NCBI RefSeq assembly: GCF_029852145.1
Contig: NC_079974.1
Span: 13,269,041 to 13,333,040 of the forward strand
Length of the DNA stretch: 64,000 nucleotides
Direction: 5' to 3'
Source of the DNA: Microplitis mediator
Lineage: Eukaryota; Arthropoda; Insecta; Hymenoptera; Braconidae
Numbering within the stretch: position 1 is the first letter of the stretch; every line of letters starts with the position of its first letter. Below the pieces are notes generated by a model. That model was given only the letters and a program-made list of their open reading frames with translations. It did not search any database and was not told the DNA's origin. Made by a program: the position numbers and the translations under genes. Shown here one piece after another: positions 10,435 to 20,999 of this stretch.

Positions 10435-13400
10435 CGTCTTGATCATGATGCTCGGCTCAAAACACTCTACATGAACTTCATGGCAGAGTATCTCGAACTC
10501 AAGCACATGGTGCCTGCGGCATTATCTACATCATCAATTCAATACTTCCTACCCCACCATGGGGTACTGAAAGAAGACAACAACAACTTCAAGATCCGTG
10601 TGGTCTACAACGGCTCAAAACCAACCAGTTCAGGACTATCACTCAACGACATCATGCATACCGGGCCAAAATTACTCGTTAACATCTTCGACGTACTCAT
10701 CAGCTCGCGACAACACCGGTTCATCTTTATTACAGATGTTACCAAAATGTATCGACAGATTTTGGTTCACGAAAAGGACCAGGGTCTGCAACAAATACTC
10801 TGGTTTGATGAGGAAGGAAACATCATTCCTTTCAAACTCGCCACAGTCACTTATGGGACGAAATCAGCTCCATTTCTTGCTGTTCGAGCCCTGCTCCAAT
10901 TAGTCGAAGATGAAGGACATCGATTCCCACTCGCAATCGATCCATTCACAAAAGGACGGTATGTCGACGACATTTCCGGAGGCGCAGATGATCTCGAGTC
11001 ACTGCAAGCAGTTGCAGATGATATCGAGGGTCTGTGCAAGGCGGGCGGATTCCCACTCGCCAAATGGGCAAGCAATCATCGCAAACTACTTCAGCTCAAT
11101 CGTGCGGAAGCGATTACAAAATACAAAATAGAGGATCCAGAAGTCAGCACCAAAATTCTTGGGATGTACTGGTCTTCAAACAAGGATCAATTCTCTTTCA
11201 AACACTCGCCACCATGCTCAACTCAACCATGCACAAAGCGTGCAATTTTATCAGAGATTGCTCAGATCTTTGATCCACTGGGATTCTTATCACCACTCAT
11301 AATTCAAGCCAAAATGTTCATGCAGGAACTGTGGCTTGTAAAACTCGGCTGGGACACTCCATTGTCTGCAGAATTACGACAGAAATGGACTTCATTCAAA
11401 GCTCAACTCGATATGATTCATATCATCAAGATTCCCAGATGGATCCACTCGTCCACGAACTCGGCTCTAGAAATCCATGGATTCTCCGATGCCTCGCAAT
11501 TGGCGATGGCTGCGGCAGTATTTATCAAGGTCCTACCAACAGCTCGAACTCAGAGAGCAAAGGTCACGCTGCTTTGCTCTAAAACCAAGGTGGCACCGTT
11601 GAAACCCCTAACGATTCCACGCTTGGAACTCACCGCGGCTCACATGTTGGCAAAACTCGTCAAACACTGCCAGACTACTCTCAACTACTCGCATGTGCCA
11701 ACATATCTTTGGACCGATTCATCAATCACGCTCACGTGGATACACTCGCACCCGTCTCGCTGGAAAGACTTTGTCAGGAATAGGGTGTCATTTATTCAAG
11801 AACTCATTCCAGATGGCCACTGGAAGTTTGTCCCTGGCACTGACAATCCAGCAGATTGTGCAACTCGAGGCTTGACAACCAGTCAGCTTAAAACTCATCA
11901 ACTATGGTGGTCTGGCCCATCATGGTTGCTCGAAGACTCGCCGTCCTGGCCAACCAGTCCCATTCATAAAGATGCAGATACTCACCTGGAAGAACGTCCA
12001 GTCAAATCACTCTATGTTTCGGCTCAACCACTCAACTCGTCTTGGACGCTAATGGAACGTCCAATCCCACTATTGCGTATGCTCAGAGTTACAGCAATTT
12101 GTGGGAGGGTACGCGATATAATCAAACGCATACCACACTCGACTCTCGCTCGTCCACTCACATCAACTGAAATCAACCTCGCAATCCAGTTCTGCATCAA
12201 GGAAACTCAACGTATTCATTTCTACTCTGAACTCCAATTACTCGCAAAACAGGCATCATGGCCAAAGGATCACCCATTTGCTCGGTTGGTGGCTTATCAA
12301 GACACCGATGGCATCATCCGAGTAGGGGGGAGATTGGATAATGCTCCAAACTCAGATCAACAGAAGCATCCTGCAATTCTACCTCGTGATGCTGCTCTAA
12401 CTCGACTCGTCATCTCTGATGCCCATCAGCGTACCATGCATGGTGGTACTCAACTCACACTCGCTCATACTCGACTCCGATACTGGATCATTGGTGGACG
12501 TCAACCAGTACGTTCACACATACTCGAATGTCTCGTCTGTGCTCGTCATCGAGGTGTTCGGGCTCAGCAATTAATGGGACAACTCCCAACTCAACGTGTC
12601 ACCCCAGCGCCATCATTCTCTCACACTGGAGTCGATTACGCTGGTCCAGTATCCATGAAATCATGGAAAGGTCGAGGATCCAGGATATACAAGGGCTGGA
12701 TCTGTGTGTTTGTCTGTCTGACCACATCAGCAGTTCACGTCGACCTTGTCAGCGACTACTCATCATCAGGATTTATAGCAGCTCTCCGACGGTTTATTCA
12801 CCGTCGAGGGATATGTACAGCACTCTACAGCGACTGTGGAACGACATTCCAAGGCGCGTACTCTGAACTCAAGCGGCTCTTCACTCAAGGCACTCAAGAA
12901 TCTCATGCTCTACTCGATTGGGCCACTGTGCATCAAATCATATGGCATTTCAATCCTCCTGCTGCTCCCCATATGGGTGGTAAATGGGAAGCCGCAGTGA
13001 AATCGGTGAAACATCACCTGACTCGCACACTTGGAGAATCAGCCTTCACGTTTGAAGAACTTACGACTCTTCTAACGCAAGTGGAAGGGATTTTGAACTC
13101 GAGACCATTGGAGGCTCTATCAGACGATCCTCAGGATCCTTCATCGCTCACTCCAGGTCATATTCTCATTGGGAGACCAATCGTTGCGATCCCTGAACCT
13201 TCACTCATGGATACAGAAGTATCAAGACTCTCTCGCTGGCAGTTCATTCAGCAACGTGTCCAGCATTTTTGGAATCACTGGTCCACCAGTTACATTCAAC
13301 GTCATCTGGCTCGAACCAAGTGGCATCATGCTCGCAATGACATCAAACTCGGCTCACTAGTCCTTCTCACTGATGAACGAACTCCACCAACTCGATGGCC

Positions 13401-13539
13401 ACTCGCGAAAGTGACTGCACTCCATCCAGGGAAGGACAACCTCACTCGAGTGGTAACCATTCAAACAGCCACTGGTACTCTCACTCGTCCAATTGCCAAG
13501 CTCGCACTCTTACCACTTGCTCCAGAACCAGATGCCTAA
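10435..13539 (+). CDS. pol: BEL/Pao Pol part 2: RT, RNase H, integrase
   Basis: The frame directly continues that of the protease part. RT has FITDVTKMYRQI and the catalytic box YVDD at 10960-10971. RNase H shows HGFSDASQLAMAAAVF and TDSSITLTWI. Integrase has an H2C2 domain (H-x-GGTQLTLAHTR to CLVCARHRG), then DDE residues in GVDYAGP, YSDCGTTF and GGKWEAAV. The C-terminal DUF5641-like segment (RNDIKLGSLVLLTDE to VTIQTATG) is specific to BEL/Pao. The ORF is intact for more than 1,000 codons, but it lies behind an in-frame TGA at 10432 and has no Gag. Confidence 0.95.
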   Translation, partial: RLDHDARLKTLYMNFMAEYLELKHMVPAALSTSSIQYFLPHHGVLKEDNNNFKIRVVYNGSKPTSSGLSLNDIMHTGPKLLVNIFDVLISSRQHRFIFITDVTKMYRQILVHEKDQGLQQILWFDEEGNIIPFKLATVTYGTKSAPFLAVRALLQLVEDEGHRFPLAIDPFTKGRYVDDISGGADDLESLQAVADDIEGLCKAGGFPLAKWASNHRKLLQLNRAEAITKYKIEDPEVSTKILGMYWSSNKDQFSFKHSPPCSTQPCTKRAILSEIAQIFDPLGFLSPLIIQAKMFMQELWLVKLGWDTPLSAELRQKWTSFKAQLDMIHIIKIPRWIHSSTNSALEIHGFSDASQLAMAAAVFIKVLPTARTQRAKVTLLCSKTKVAPLKPLTIPRLELTAAHMLAKLVKHCQTTLNYSHVPTYLWTDSSITLTWIHSHPSRWKDFVRNRVSFIQELIPDGHWKFVPGTDNPADCATRGLTTSQLKTHQLWWSGPSWLLEDSPSWPTSPIHKDADTHLEERPVKSLYVSAQPLNSSWTLMERPIPLLRMLRVTAICGRVRDIIKRIPHSTLARPLTSTEINLAIQFCIKETQRIHFYSELQLLAKQASWPKDHPFARLVAYQDTDGIIRVGGRLDNAPNSDQQKHPAILPRDAALTRLVISDAHQRTMHGGTQLTLAHTRLRYWIIGGRQPVRSHILECLVCARHRGVRAQQLMGQLPTQRVTPAPSFSHTGVDYAGPVSMKSWKGRGSRIYKGWICVFVCLTTSAVHVDLVSDYSSSGFIAALRRFIHRRGICTALYSDCGTTFQGAYSELKRLFTQGTQESHALLDWATVHQIIWHFNPPAAPHMGGKWEAAVKSVKHHLTRTLGESAFTFEELTTLLTQVEGILNSRPLEALSDDPQDPSSLTPGHILIGRPIVAIPEPSLMDTEVSRLSRWQFIQQRVQHFWNHWSTSYIQRHLARTKWHHARNDIKLGSLVLLTDERTPPTRWPLAKVTALHPGKDNLTRVVTIQTATGTLTRPIAKLALLPLAPEPDA

Positions 13540-13616
13540 CTTAATGGCAATCCACTCATCAATTATCAGGTACTCAAGATCATAATCAGCAACTCTGTTC
13601 CTGATGGCGGGCGGAA

Positions 13617-14691
13617 TGTTGCGTAAATTTCAAATGTTCGCGCCAGAACACTTGACAACTCTACGCTCTACTATACCAGAGGTGCTGCTGTCGACGCGCC
13701 CTCTGATACTCGGAATTTCAACTCGATAGCCAGCTACGCGGCAACTGGCATTATTCTACAACACATGTTATAGAACACCACTTGCAATCAGTATTATAAT
13801 TTCCAATTACATCGTGCTAATTATCGTGCTTCGTTAATTACATTAATTTGATTACTACTCACAAAATCATCATGTATTTGTTATCATCTATATTCTTCAA
13901 TTATACCTTTTTTTTCATATATAAACTCTGTGCTCATTGCTGTGGTGACCGTGTGTTAAACTAACGTGCGGGCTATATCTATTCACATACTCGCCATCAC
14001 GTGACTTTGCAGCCACAAATAATTTATTTCAATTTACAATTACTTTCATTACTCATCGCTTAATATTTACTCGTACTCGATGTCAACTGGTGTGACTGAT
14101 GTCATCATTCAGTCATCCAGTAATCTTTAATCTCAAAAATCAATATCAAATTTTATTTGTGACTGCAAAGTAACTGTTATACGTTCAGACTCGGCTCGCT
14201 AAGCATCTATTAAGTTCATACTCGGCTCTTACTCGTTCTCAATGTCGCGTATCAAAATTAATTGTGACAAAAATGTATACTCGAACTATTGATGATATTT
14301 GTAAATCATTAATTGTTAATAATTTACTCTTTATTGCGCTCTTTTGTATAAATTAATTCACGTGTATGGTGCCGTGTAAATTTATAAACTCGTATTCACT
14401 AAACTCAACAAACTCGATCTTCAACTACGCTCTATATGTATATAATATAATGTTCATGTGTACGGTGCCATGCAATTTATATAAAACTCAATTAAACTCA
14501 AATGCAATCGAATAACGTTCAATAAGTGCTCTAATCTGAACTCGTGATCGACTCTTGTACTCTACGCTATTATCTGTGATTTATTTTTATTAAATATGGA
14601 CAATACACCAAATAAGTGAATTTTTATTTCTTTCACCATCCCGATCCAGCAAACTAAATATTTAATGTAGTTTTTAAGTTAATATTTTACA
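13617..14691 (+). repeat. 3' LTR of the BEL/Pao element
   Basis: 1,075 bp and almost identical to 8170-9243; the one difference seen is a T8 instead of T7 run near 13909. The purine tract GGCGGGCGGAA ends at 13616. Confidence 0.97.
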
Positions 14692-14848
14692 ATACTAATC
14701 GCTGATAATACTGGTAAATAGTTACAACAAATAATCACCAGTGTTTATAAATAATAATTCAATAATGGTAAAGTAATCGACGCAAAATAATAAGGAATGA
14801 TCACAAATAATAATTTACATATGGGTAGATATTTACTGCAAAATAATA

Positions 14849-16633
14849 CACTTATCCAAAAAATTAAAGGAACAAGAAAAGTTTATAAATTTTTTAGTGA
14901 TTTTTGGAAGGCCGTATTTTGGTGAAAAATGATCGCATCGAAAAAATAAAAAAAGCAAATTGAAGCTTGAAATCTCTAGTTTGAAGATCTTCCAGCAAAA
15001 TATTTTTTTAAGCCACGGTTTTTGCGGAATCATAAGAAAAAAGTCGAGACAAAATTTTTCTAAATTTTTTAGTTTTGTTTTTTAGGTCTACGGGGCCGGG
15101 AAAAATTTTTTCAAAAAAACGAATTCATAGCTCGTTTAGGAAATTTATTCAGCTACAATTTGCTTTTTTTTGTTTCTCTGTACGACAATTTGCTGCTGAG
15201 ATATCAGCCTTTAAATGAAAAAGGAGCCTTTTGTCTTTGATTATTGATATCTCAGCAAGTAATGGTCACACAGTAATTTAAAGGGCAGTTTAATAAACTT
15301 GAATAAATTCCCTACAAGCTACATTTTCGATTTTTTCAAAAAAAAATTTTTTTTCATCCTTGATATCCATTTGAAAAACCCACAAAAAATGACCATTTTC
15401 TGGTTTTTTAGTCAACTCATCGCTACTCTGCAAATATTGATAAAAAAAATAATGTTGCCAGGTAATTTTACAGCTTAATGTACCCCCAAAAACCCTGGAA
15501 ATTTTCAGATTGATCCATTGAACCGTTTGTCCGGTCCGATTGCTCAAAGTTTTGCAAAAAAATTAAAGGAACAAGTTTTGTTCCTTAAATTGTGTAATCA
15601 TTACCAAAATGAAAAAATTAATTTTTTTCGGATTTTCTTTCATTTTTGCGTTAGTTATTCAGTAAATGTAAGGTCAAGAGGAAAAAAAAAAATTTTTTCC
15701 GAAAAACGAGACCAAACAAGAATTTTTTTACATTTTTTTTTTTTTACGTTTCATTCGGGGGGTTATTTTTTTTTTCGTTTTTCGGAAAAAATTTTTTTTT
15801 TCTCTTGACCTTACATTTACTGAATAACTAACGCAAAAATGAAAGAAAATCCGAAAAAAATTAATTTTTTCATTTTGGTAATGATTACACAATTTAAGGA
15901 ACAAAACTTGTTCCTTTAATTTTTTTGCAAAACTTTGAGCAATCGGACCGGACAAACGGTTCAATGGATCAATCTGAAAATTTCCAGGGTTTTTGGGGGT
16001 ACATTAAGCTGTAAAATTACCTGGCAACATTATTTTTTTTATCAATATTTGCAGAGTAGCGATGAGTTGACTAAAAAACCAGAAAATGGTCATTTTTTGT
16101 GGGTTTTTCAAATGGATATCAAGGATGAAAAAAAATTTTTTTTTGAAAAAATCGAAAATGTAGCTTGTAGGGAATTTATTCAAGTTTATTAAACTGCCCT
16201 TTAAATTACTGTGTGACCATTACTTGCTGAGATATCAATAATCAAAGACAAAAGGCTCCTTTTTCATTTAAAGGCTGATATCTCAGCAGCAAATTGTCGT
16301 ACAGAGAAACAAAAAGAAGCAAATTGTAGCTGAATAAATTTCCTAAACGAGCTATGAATTCTTTTTTTTGAAAAAATTTTTCCCGGCCCCGTAGACCTAA
16401 AAAACAAAACTAAAAAATTTAGAAAAATTTTGTCTCGACTTTTTTCTTATGATTCCGCAAAAACCGTGGCTTAAAAAAATATTTTGCTGGAAGATCTTCA
16501 AACTAGAGATTTCAAGCTTCAATTTGCTTTTTTTATTTTTTCGATGCGATCATTTTTCACCAAAATACGGCCTTCCAAAAATCACTAAAAAATTTATAAA
16601 ATTTTCTTGTTCCTTTAATTTTTTGGATAAGTG
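14849..16633. mobile_element. TA-flanked near-perfect 1.8-kb palindrome (foldback element)
   Basis: The termini CACTTATCC and GGATAAGTG are each flanked by TA (14847-14848 and 16634-16635). The two arms of about 870 bp are almost perfect reverse complements, so the same 85-residue reading frame appears on both strands (15290-15547 minus, 15935-16192 plus). The centre near 15741 is an A/T homopolymer region of roughly 100 bp. A TA target duplication is typical of Tc1/mariner-type elements, but no transposase is present. The internal motif AATTAAAGGAACAA occurs both at the ends and near the centre. Confidence 0.85.
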
Positions 16634-16639
16634 TAAATA

Positions 16640-17720
16640 AACCAAATAATATTATCGCATTAAATCATAAATGTTCCCAGATAATAATTAATTAATTGTA
16701 AATATCTACCGCAACTAAAATAAAACGTTCCCATAATACTCAAAACTAGAAGGAATAATAAATGTAAATCTTATTAATTATTTTCCATCATACCATATGA
16801 AAAGTCACCAATAATTATTCAATAATAAAATATAATAAATATTACTTTCCAAGTTTTGGATAAATTTCCGCTGGGACAAACAAGTACGCAAGTATTTATA
16901 TACGTTGAACTCTACTATAAGTATTGCGCTCCCTCTCTCACTTACACATGTGAGATATACAAATGGCCACCAACGCGGGAACAAATTACATGCCAATGTA
17001 TAAAGTACAAAGGTACTTACAGTCTTCGTTGTAATATAAAATGCGTACAGGTTCCATTGGCATCAATCATTAATTTGGCAATAGTTATTGCAACAACTCT
17101 AATCAACCCTGATTGCCAAGTGTCCAATACACTTTATAAATTTCAATAATGGCCAAATGGCGTCCCAACAAAATACTTTATGGCAACAGCAGCACACCTT
17201 GCTCTTACAAATGCTTATCCACGTCTGGCCATGGCAGCACGTGAGTCCCATGCCGGCACCTCAGCCGGCGCCATCTTAGAATTTTTCTCACTTTGACCAA
17301 TGGAGCCATATACCTGTCGCATGTTAATTTACTCATCGACACCAACATGATGCATGACTGGTTTTTCGTGTAATTTGTTTATCCTGTCATTAAATGACCA
17401 TTCGCATATTTTAGAGCCAATTGTAAATGTATTTCCCAGGTATATCTCCCGTTCATTTATTCATAAAAATAGTAAATTTATTTAAAATAAATAAATTTAC
17501 CGAGGCCAACTGTTGCGTTGACGCGCATGCGTCAACCAAACAAAATAATAATAATAATAATCAACTAATTCCAATAAATAAATACGCAATTATTTATCCC
17601 GGCGGCTATAAAATCCATCTATCAGTATATAAAATTCAGTAATTTTTACTGATGTAGCCGCAAATTTTGCCTAGGAAATTAAACAAATAATAAAGACACA
17701 GTAAATAAAATAAGATAATA
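16640..17720. other. Noncoding debris of the large inverted-repeat element
   Basis: No credible gene. A TATA-like CTATAAAATCC lies at about 17607 and a small palindrome GACGCGCATGCGTC near 17520. The composition resembles LTR sequence, but no matching partner was found in the window. Confidence 0.35.
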
Positions 17721-17723
17721 CAT

Positions 17724-17725
17724 AA

Positions 17726-17820
<95 letters not shown>

Positions 17821-17830
17821 TAATAATAAT
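17724..17830 (+). repeat. (TAA)n microsatellite
   Basis: Roughly 105 bp of nearly uninterrupted AAT/TAA repeats, ending in a few TGA variants. It lies about 90 bp inside the right arm of the large inverted-repeat element. Confidence 0.95.
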
Positions 17831-17921
17831 GATATGTTAGACGTGCTGAGCAGCGTGTGCTGCCATCTGTTGCCCTGTTCCGACCTAATGCGATGATGCC
17901 GTGATATTTAAATATCGTGAC

Positions 17922-18316
17922 AAAGTCTCAGCTTTCCGAAAAAAAACATCAAATTAAATGTATCAAGCGCCGCGCAGTCTTAAAAATCATTTTTGTTTCT
18001 TTAATCGAATTTTAAAAGGTATTCTGTAACATAAAATAAAAAATGGATATTTTTATTGGAAAGCTGAGAATTTTTCCTACAAAAAACTGTTATGTCCTCA
18101 TTTTTTTAAAAAAATTTTTTCCTTCGAAAAAATTAAAAAATGTTGAAAACAAAAATTTTTTAAAAATTCAAAAAATCAAAACTTTGAAATAACTCCATAT
18201 AAAAGGCTCAAATTTTCAGAGAATTTTTTTTTTTTTATATAGAACGACTCCACAAAGTTTGAACCAAATCGACGAGGGTCGCCCCGTAAAAATAATTTCA
18301 TTTGGTGGAATGACCC
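17922..18316 (-). repeat. Right terminal inverted repeat of the large element
   Basis: It is the reverse complement of the left arm at 5840-6514 without the ~280-bp insertion. It ends in GGTGGAATGACCC. The arms differ by scattered substitutions and small indels, so the parent element is old compared with the BEL/Pao insertion inside it. Confidence 0.85.
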
Positions 18317-18641
18317 ATACATATATTATTATTAAAAATATTTTATTAAATATTATTTTAATATTTTTTATCATTAATGTAATATAAGTACTATCTTAGT
18401 GCACGCTCTTTTGTTCGCCAAATATGCTTGCCCATTCAGCTGTTTCCACGACATTTGTGTGCGTTAAACGATTATCTGCGTGCGACAAGTAAATTTGAGT
18501 GCGACAATATACTATTATGCATGTTAATTTTTATGTCATTGGAATGCATAATAAAACCAATGCATAAGTCGCATTATCGCGAAAGGGACTCAAATGGCAC
18601 CCCTTCCGCATATAATTTGTTTTCAAAATTTTGAGTAGGGA

Positions 18642-18700
18642 TGTTACCAACCGGTGACACCTTATATTTATTAAAAATTACGCGTCATTAAGTGTCCAGC
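18642..18700 (+). repeat. Possible LTR start (TGTTACCAACCGGTGACACC)
   Basis: It resembles the start of the LTR at 22497 (TGTTACTACCTGGTAACAGC), and a GAGTAGGGA purine tract precedes it as at 22488. The LTR body does not continue recognisably, so this may be a truncated relative. Confidence 0.35.
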
Positions 18701-18958
18701 TTTAATTTAAGAACCACGTATGAACGTAAATTACGTAAAACAAGTGAAAAAATAAATCAAAATAATAATAATAATATCTAATAAAATATACAATCATTGG
18801 AATTAAATATAATAAAAAAAAAAAAATAATAATACTTATTATAACCATTAAAACTCGTGAAAAAAAAATACAGAAAGGTAAAAGAAATAGTTTTGTTATA
18901 CATAATTTGAATATTACAAATTAGCAACAAAAATAACTAAATAAATTAAAAATTATCA

Positions 18959-19366
18959 GATGTCGTCCAATCCACAAAATTTTTTGGGAAACGAAATTAT
19001 TCCTCAACTCAACGTTCAGGAACACATGAAATATTCAGAGGAATAGAAGATTATTCCTGTATTCAAAGAAACAGGGCTACAACCAACAAAACTTTCATCA
19101 AAGATATTATGACAGAAAATGAAAAAATTATTTGTGTCAAATGCTACGTCAATTTGATAATTAACGAGGATGAATCGTTCCAGGATTTTCAAGGGATTGT
19201 TAATCTACCTAAGATTTCAAGAAATCAAAAAGACAATTGTGATTATCGCAATTCTGTAATTTTTGAAGTTAAACCAGCAAGTGATTGGGAGGATTGTCGT
19301 CAAATTTTCATTTGGAAAGAAGAAGAGTTAACTGTAAAAGGAAATTTGAATGTAGAAAAATGGTAA
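18959..19366 (+). other. Possible decayed coding segment
   Basis: Two short ORFs with ordinary rather than repeat-like composition follow each other: 28 codons from ATG 18959, then 85 codons at 19109-19366 containing ICVKCYVNLI and an acidic/Trp-rich tail (SDWEDCRQIFIWKEEEL). I do not recognise a family. It may be a gene fragment carried by the adjacent foldback element, or a chance ORF. Confidence 0.25.
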
Positions 19367-19523
19367 AAAAAAAAAACAAATAGAATGAATAAATAAAAAA
19401 AAATAATAAATAGTAGAAACTAATTAGTAAAAAAAAAAAAAAAAAAAAAAACAGAAGTAGTAATAAAAAAAATATATATTATCAATTAAAATAATGATTG
19501 CACTTTATAAATAAATTTATATA

Positions 19524-20993
19524 TGGGGCATTTCATACCAAATCGACCACTTTTTGAGGTCACCCCCTCCGATATTTTTGAAAAATTTATATGTTTTAGA
19601 GGCTGATAAAAAACGCTCTCATGAATTATTTCAAATTTTTTTGACTATTCATTTCCAAGATACTGATTTTTATCAAAATACGAGGTTTTTTTTTGAAACG
19701 GTTATAACTTTGCGAAAAATATACCAATCGGATCGTTTTTTTTTTCAAAATCTTCATTTTTGAATGTTCTTTCAAGAAAAAAATACGCTTTCATTCTTGA
19801 TCAATTTCTTCATGGTTTATTTTAAGTTTTAAACAAAAAAAAACGTTTTTTCGAAATATATGCCCTCTTCGATTTTTATGAAAAAATTCTCAAAAAAACT
19901 TGGATGAATTCAGAAAATTTTGAGACCAATCCGATCGTGGGCAAACAATTCGTTCTATTTTTTTCTTAATTCGAAAACATTTTTTTTCTTAAATATTATT
20001 TTTCGACTTAATTTGACCAATAAACATTCTCAGATCGGTCTATTTAGCTGCTATGATTTTTTTTAAATACTGTGCCGGTTGGAGTATGCTATTTTTTGAA
20101 GTTTTTCTACTTATTCAGTGAATGAATTTTAAAAATCAACTAAGAACTACTTATGAGTATCCCTATCAACCAATGAAGTTTAATAGAACAGCAACTACAA
20201 AAGGAACTCAAAAACTTCATTGTGTGATACCAAATGACGATGTAAGTTTACTTGTAAAACAATACTCAAATTCAACTGAATTTAAAATTCAAAAATTGTT
20301 TAAGCGTAAAAAAAAAAAATAAACGTCGTTTATTACTTTGGGGTTTGAATGCGGATTAATTTCATTTACTATCCTTTCCTTGGTTTTTTTTTTCTTATTG
20401 ACTATCGGCCATGTGCCATCTCTCCTAGGTTATAAAGATAACTCATAAGTAGTTCTTAGATGATTTTTAAAATTCATTTAATAGATGAATAGAAAAACTT
20501 CAAAAAATAGTATACTCCAACCGGCACAGTATTTAAAAAAAATCATAGCAGCTAAATAGACCGATCTGAGAATGTTTATTGGTCAAATTAAGTCGAAAAA
20601 TAATATTTAAGAAAAAAAAAAAAGTTTTCGAATTAAGAAAAAAAATAGAACGAATTGTTTGCCCACGATCGGATTGGTCTCAAAATTTTCTAAATTCATC
20701 CAAGTTTTTTTGAGAATTTTTTCATAAAAATCGAAGGGGGTATACATTTCGAAAAGACGTTTTTTTTGTTTAAAACTTAAAATAAACCATGATGAAATTG
20801 ATTAAGAATAAAAGCGTATTTTTTTCTTGAAAGAACATTCAAAAATGAAGTTTTTGAAAAAAAAAAAAACGATCCGATTGTTATATTTTTCGCAAAGTTA
20901 CAACCGTATCAAAAAAAAACCTCGTATTTTGAAAAAAATCAGTATCTTGGAAATGAGTAGTCAAAAAAATTTGAAATAATTCATGAGAGCGTT
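19524..20993. mobile_element. Foldback element with ~550-bp arms and unrelated loop
   Basis: Segments 19611-20157 and 20441-20993 are reverse complements with scattered changes. The outer left part 19524-19610 (GGGGCATTTCATACCAAATC) has no partner on the right, so that end is truncated or rearranged. The terminus resembles that of the larger element at 5840 (GGGTCATTCCACCAAAT), suggesting related families. The loop 20158-20440 is not palindromic. Confidence 0.8.
20122..20322 (+). other. Short ORF in the foldback loop
   Basis: 66 codons; the first dozen lie in the left arm and the rest in the loop. The loop part has mixed, protein-like composition (GTQKLHCVIPNDDVSLL) ending in a Lys-rich tail and stop. 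No family is recognised. It could be a captured exon or chance. Confidence 0.2.
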
Positions 20994-20999
20994 TGAATT

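Larger units (their letters stand above)
8170..14691 (+). mobile_element. Complete BEL/Pao LTR retrotransposon, recent but defective
   Basis: Two LTRs (8170-9243 and 13617-14691) differ, as far as read by eye, by one T in a homopolymer. The element is flanked by the 5-bp direct repeat ATACT (8165-8169 and 14692-14696). A tRNA-Tyr primer site follows the left LTR and a purine tract (GGCGGGCGGAA) precedes the right one. Pol has the BEL order of A17-type protease, RT, RNase H, integrase and DUF5641-like tail. Almost all of gag is missing and pol contains an in-frame TGA. Near-identical LTRs on a defective body indicate recent trans-mobilisation or very recent decay. Confidence 0.96.
5840..18316. 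mobile_element. Large DNA element with long terminal inverted repeats, hollowed by nested insertions
   Basis: Left arm 5840-6514 and right arm 17922-18316 are reverse complements and share the terminus GGGTCATTCCACCAAAT. Both ends lie beside AT-rich dinucleotide sequence, so the target duplication is unclear (AT or TA). No transposase ORF for this family is visible between the arms. The interior is filled by a BEL/Pao retrotransposon, a TA-flanked palindrome and other debris. The superfamily is not assigned. An alternative is two separate copies in opposite orientation. Confidence 0.6.

Noticed and set aside
15290..16192. Conserved 85-residue protein present twice
   Set aside because: The two copies are the two arms of one palindrome, low complexity, and the same sequence read on opposite strands.
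16856..17149. 97-residue ORF
   Set aside because: No recognised motif, no promoter or splice support, and it lies in transposon debris.
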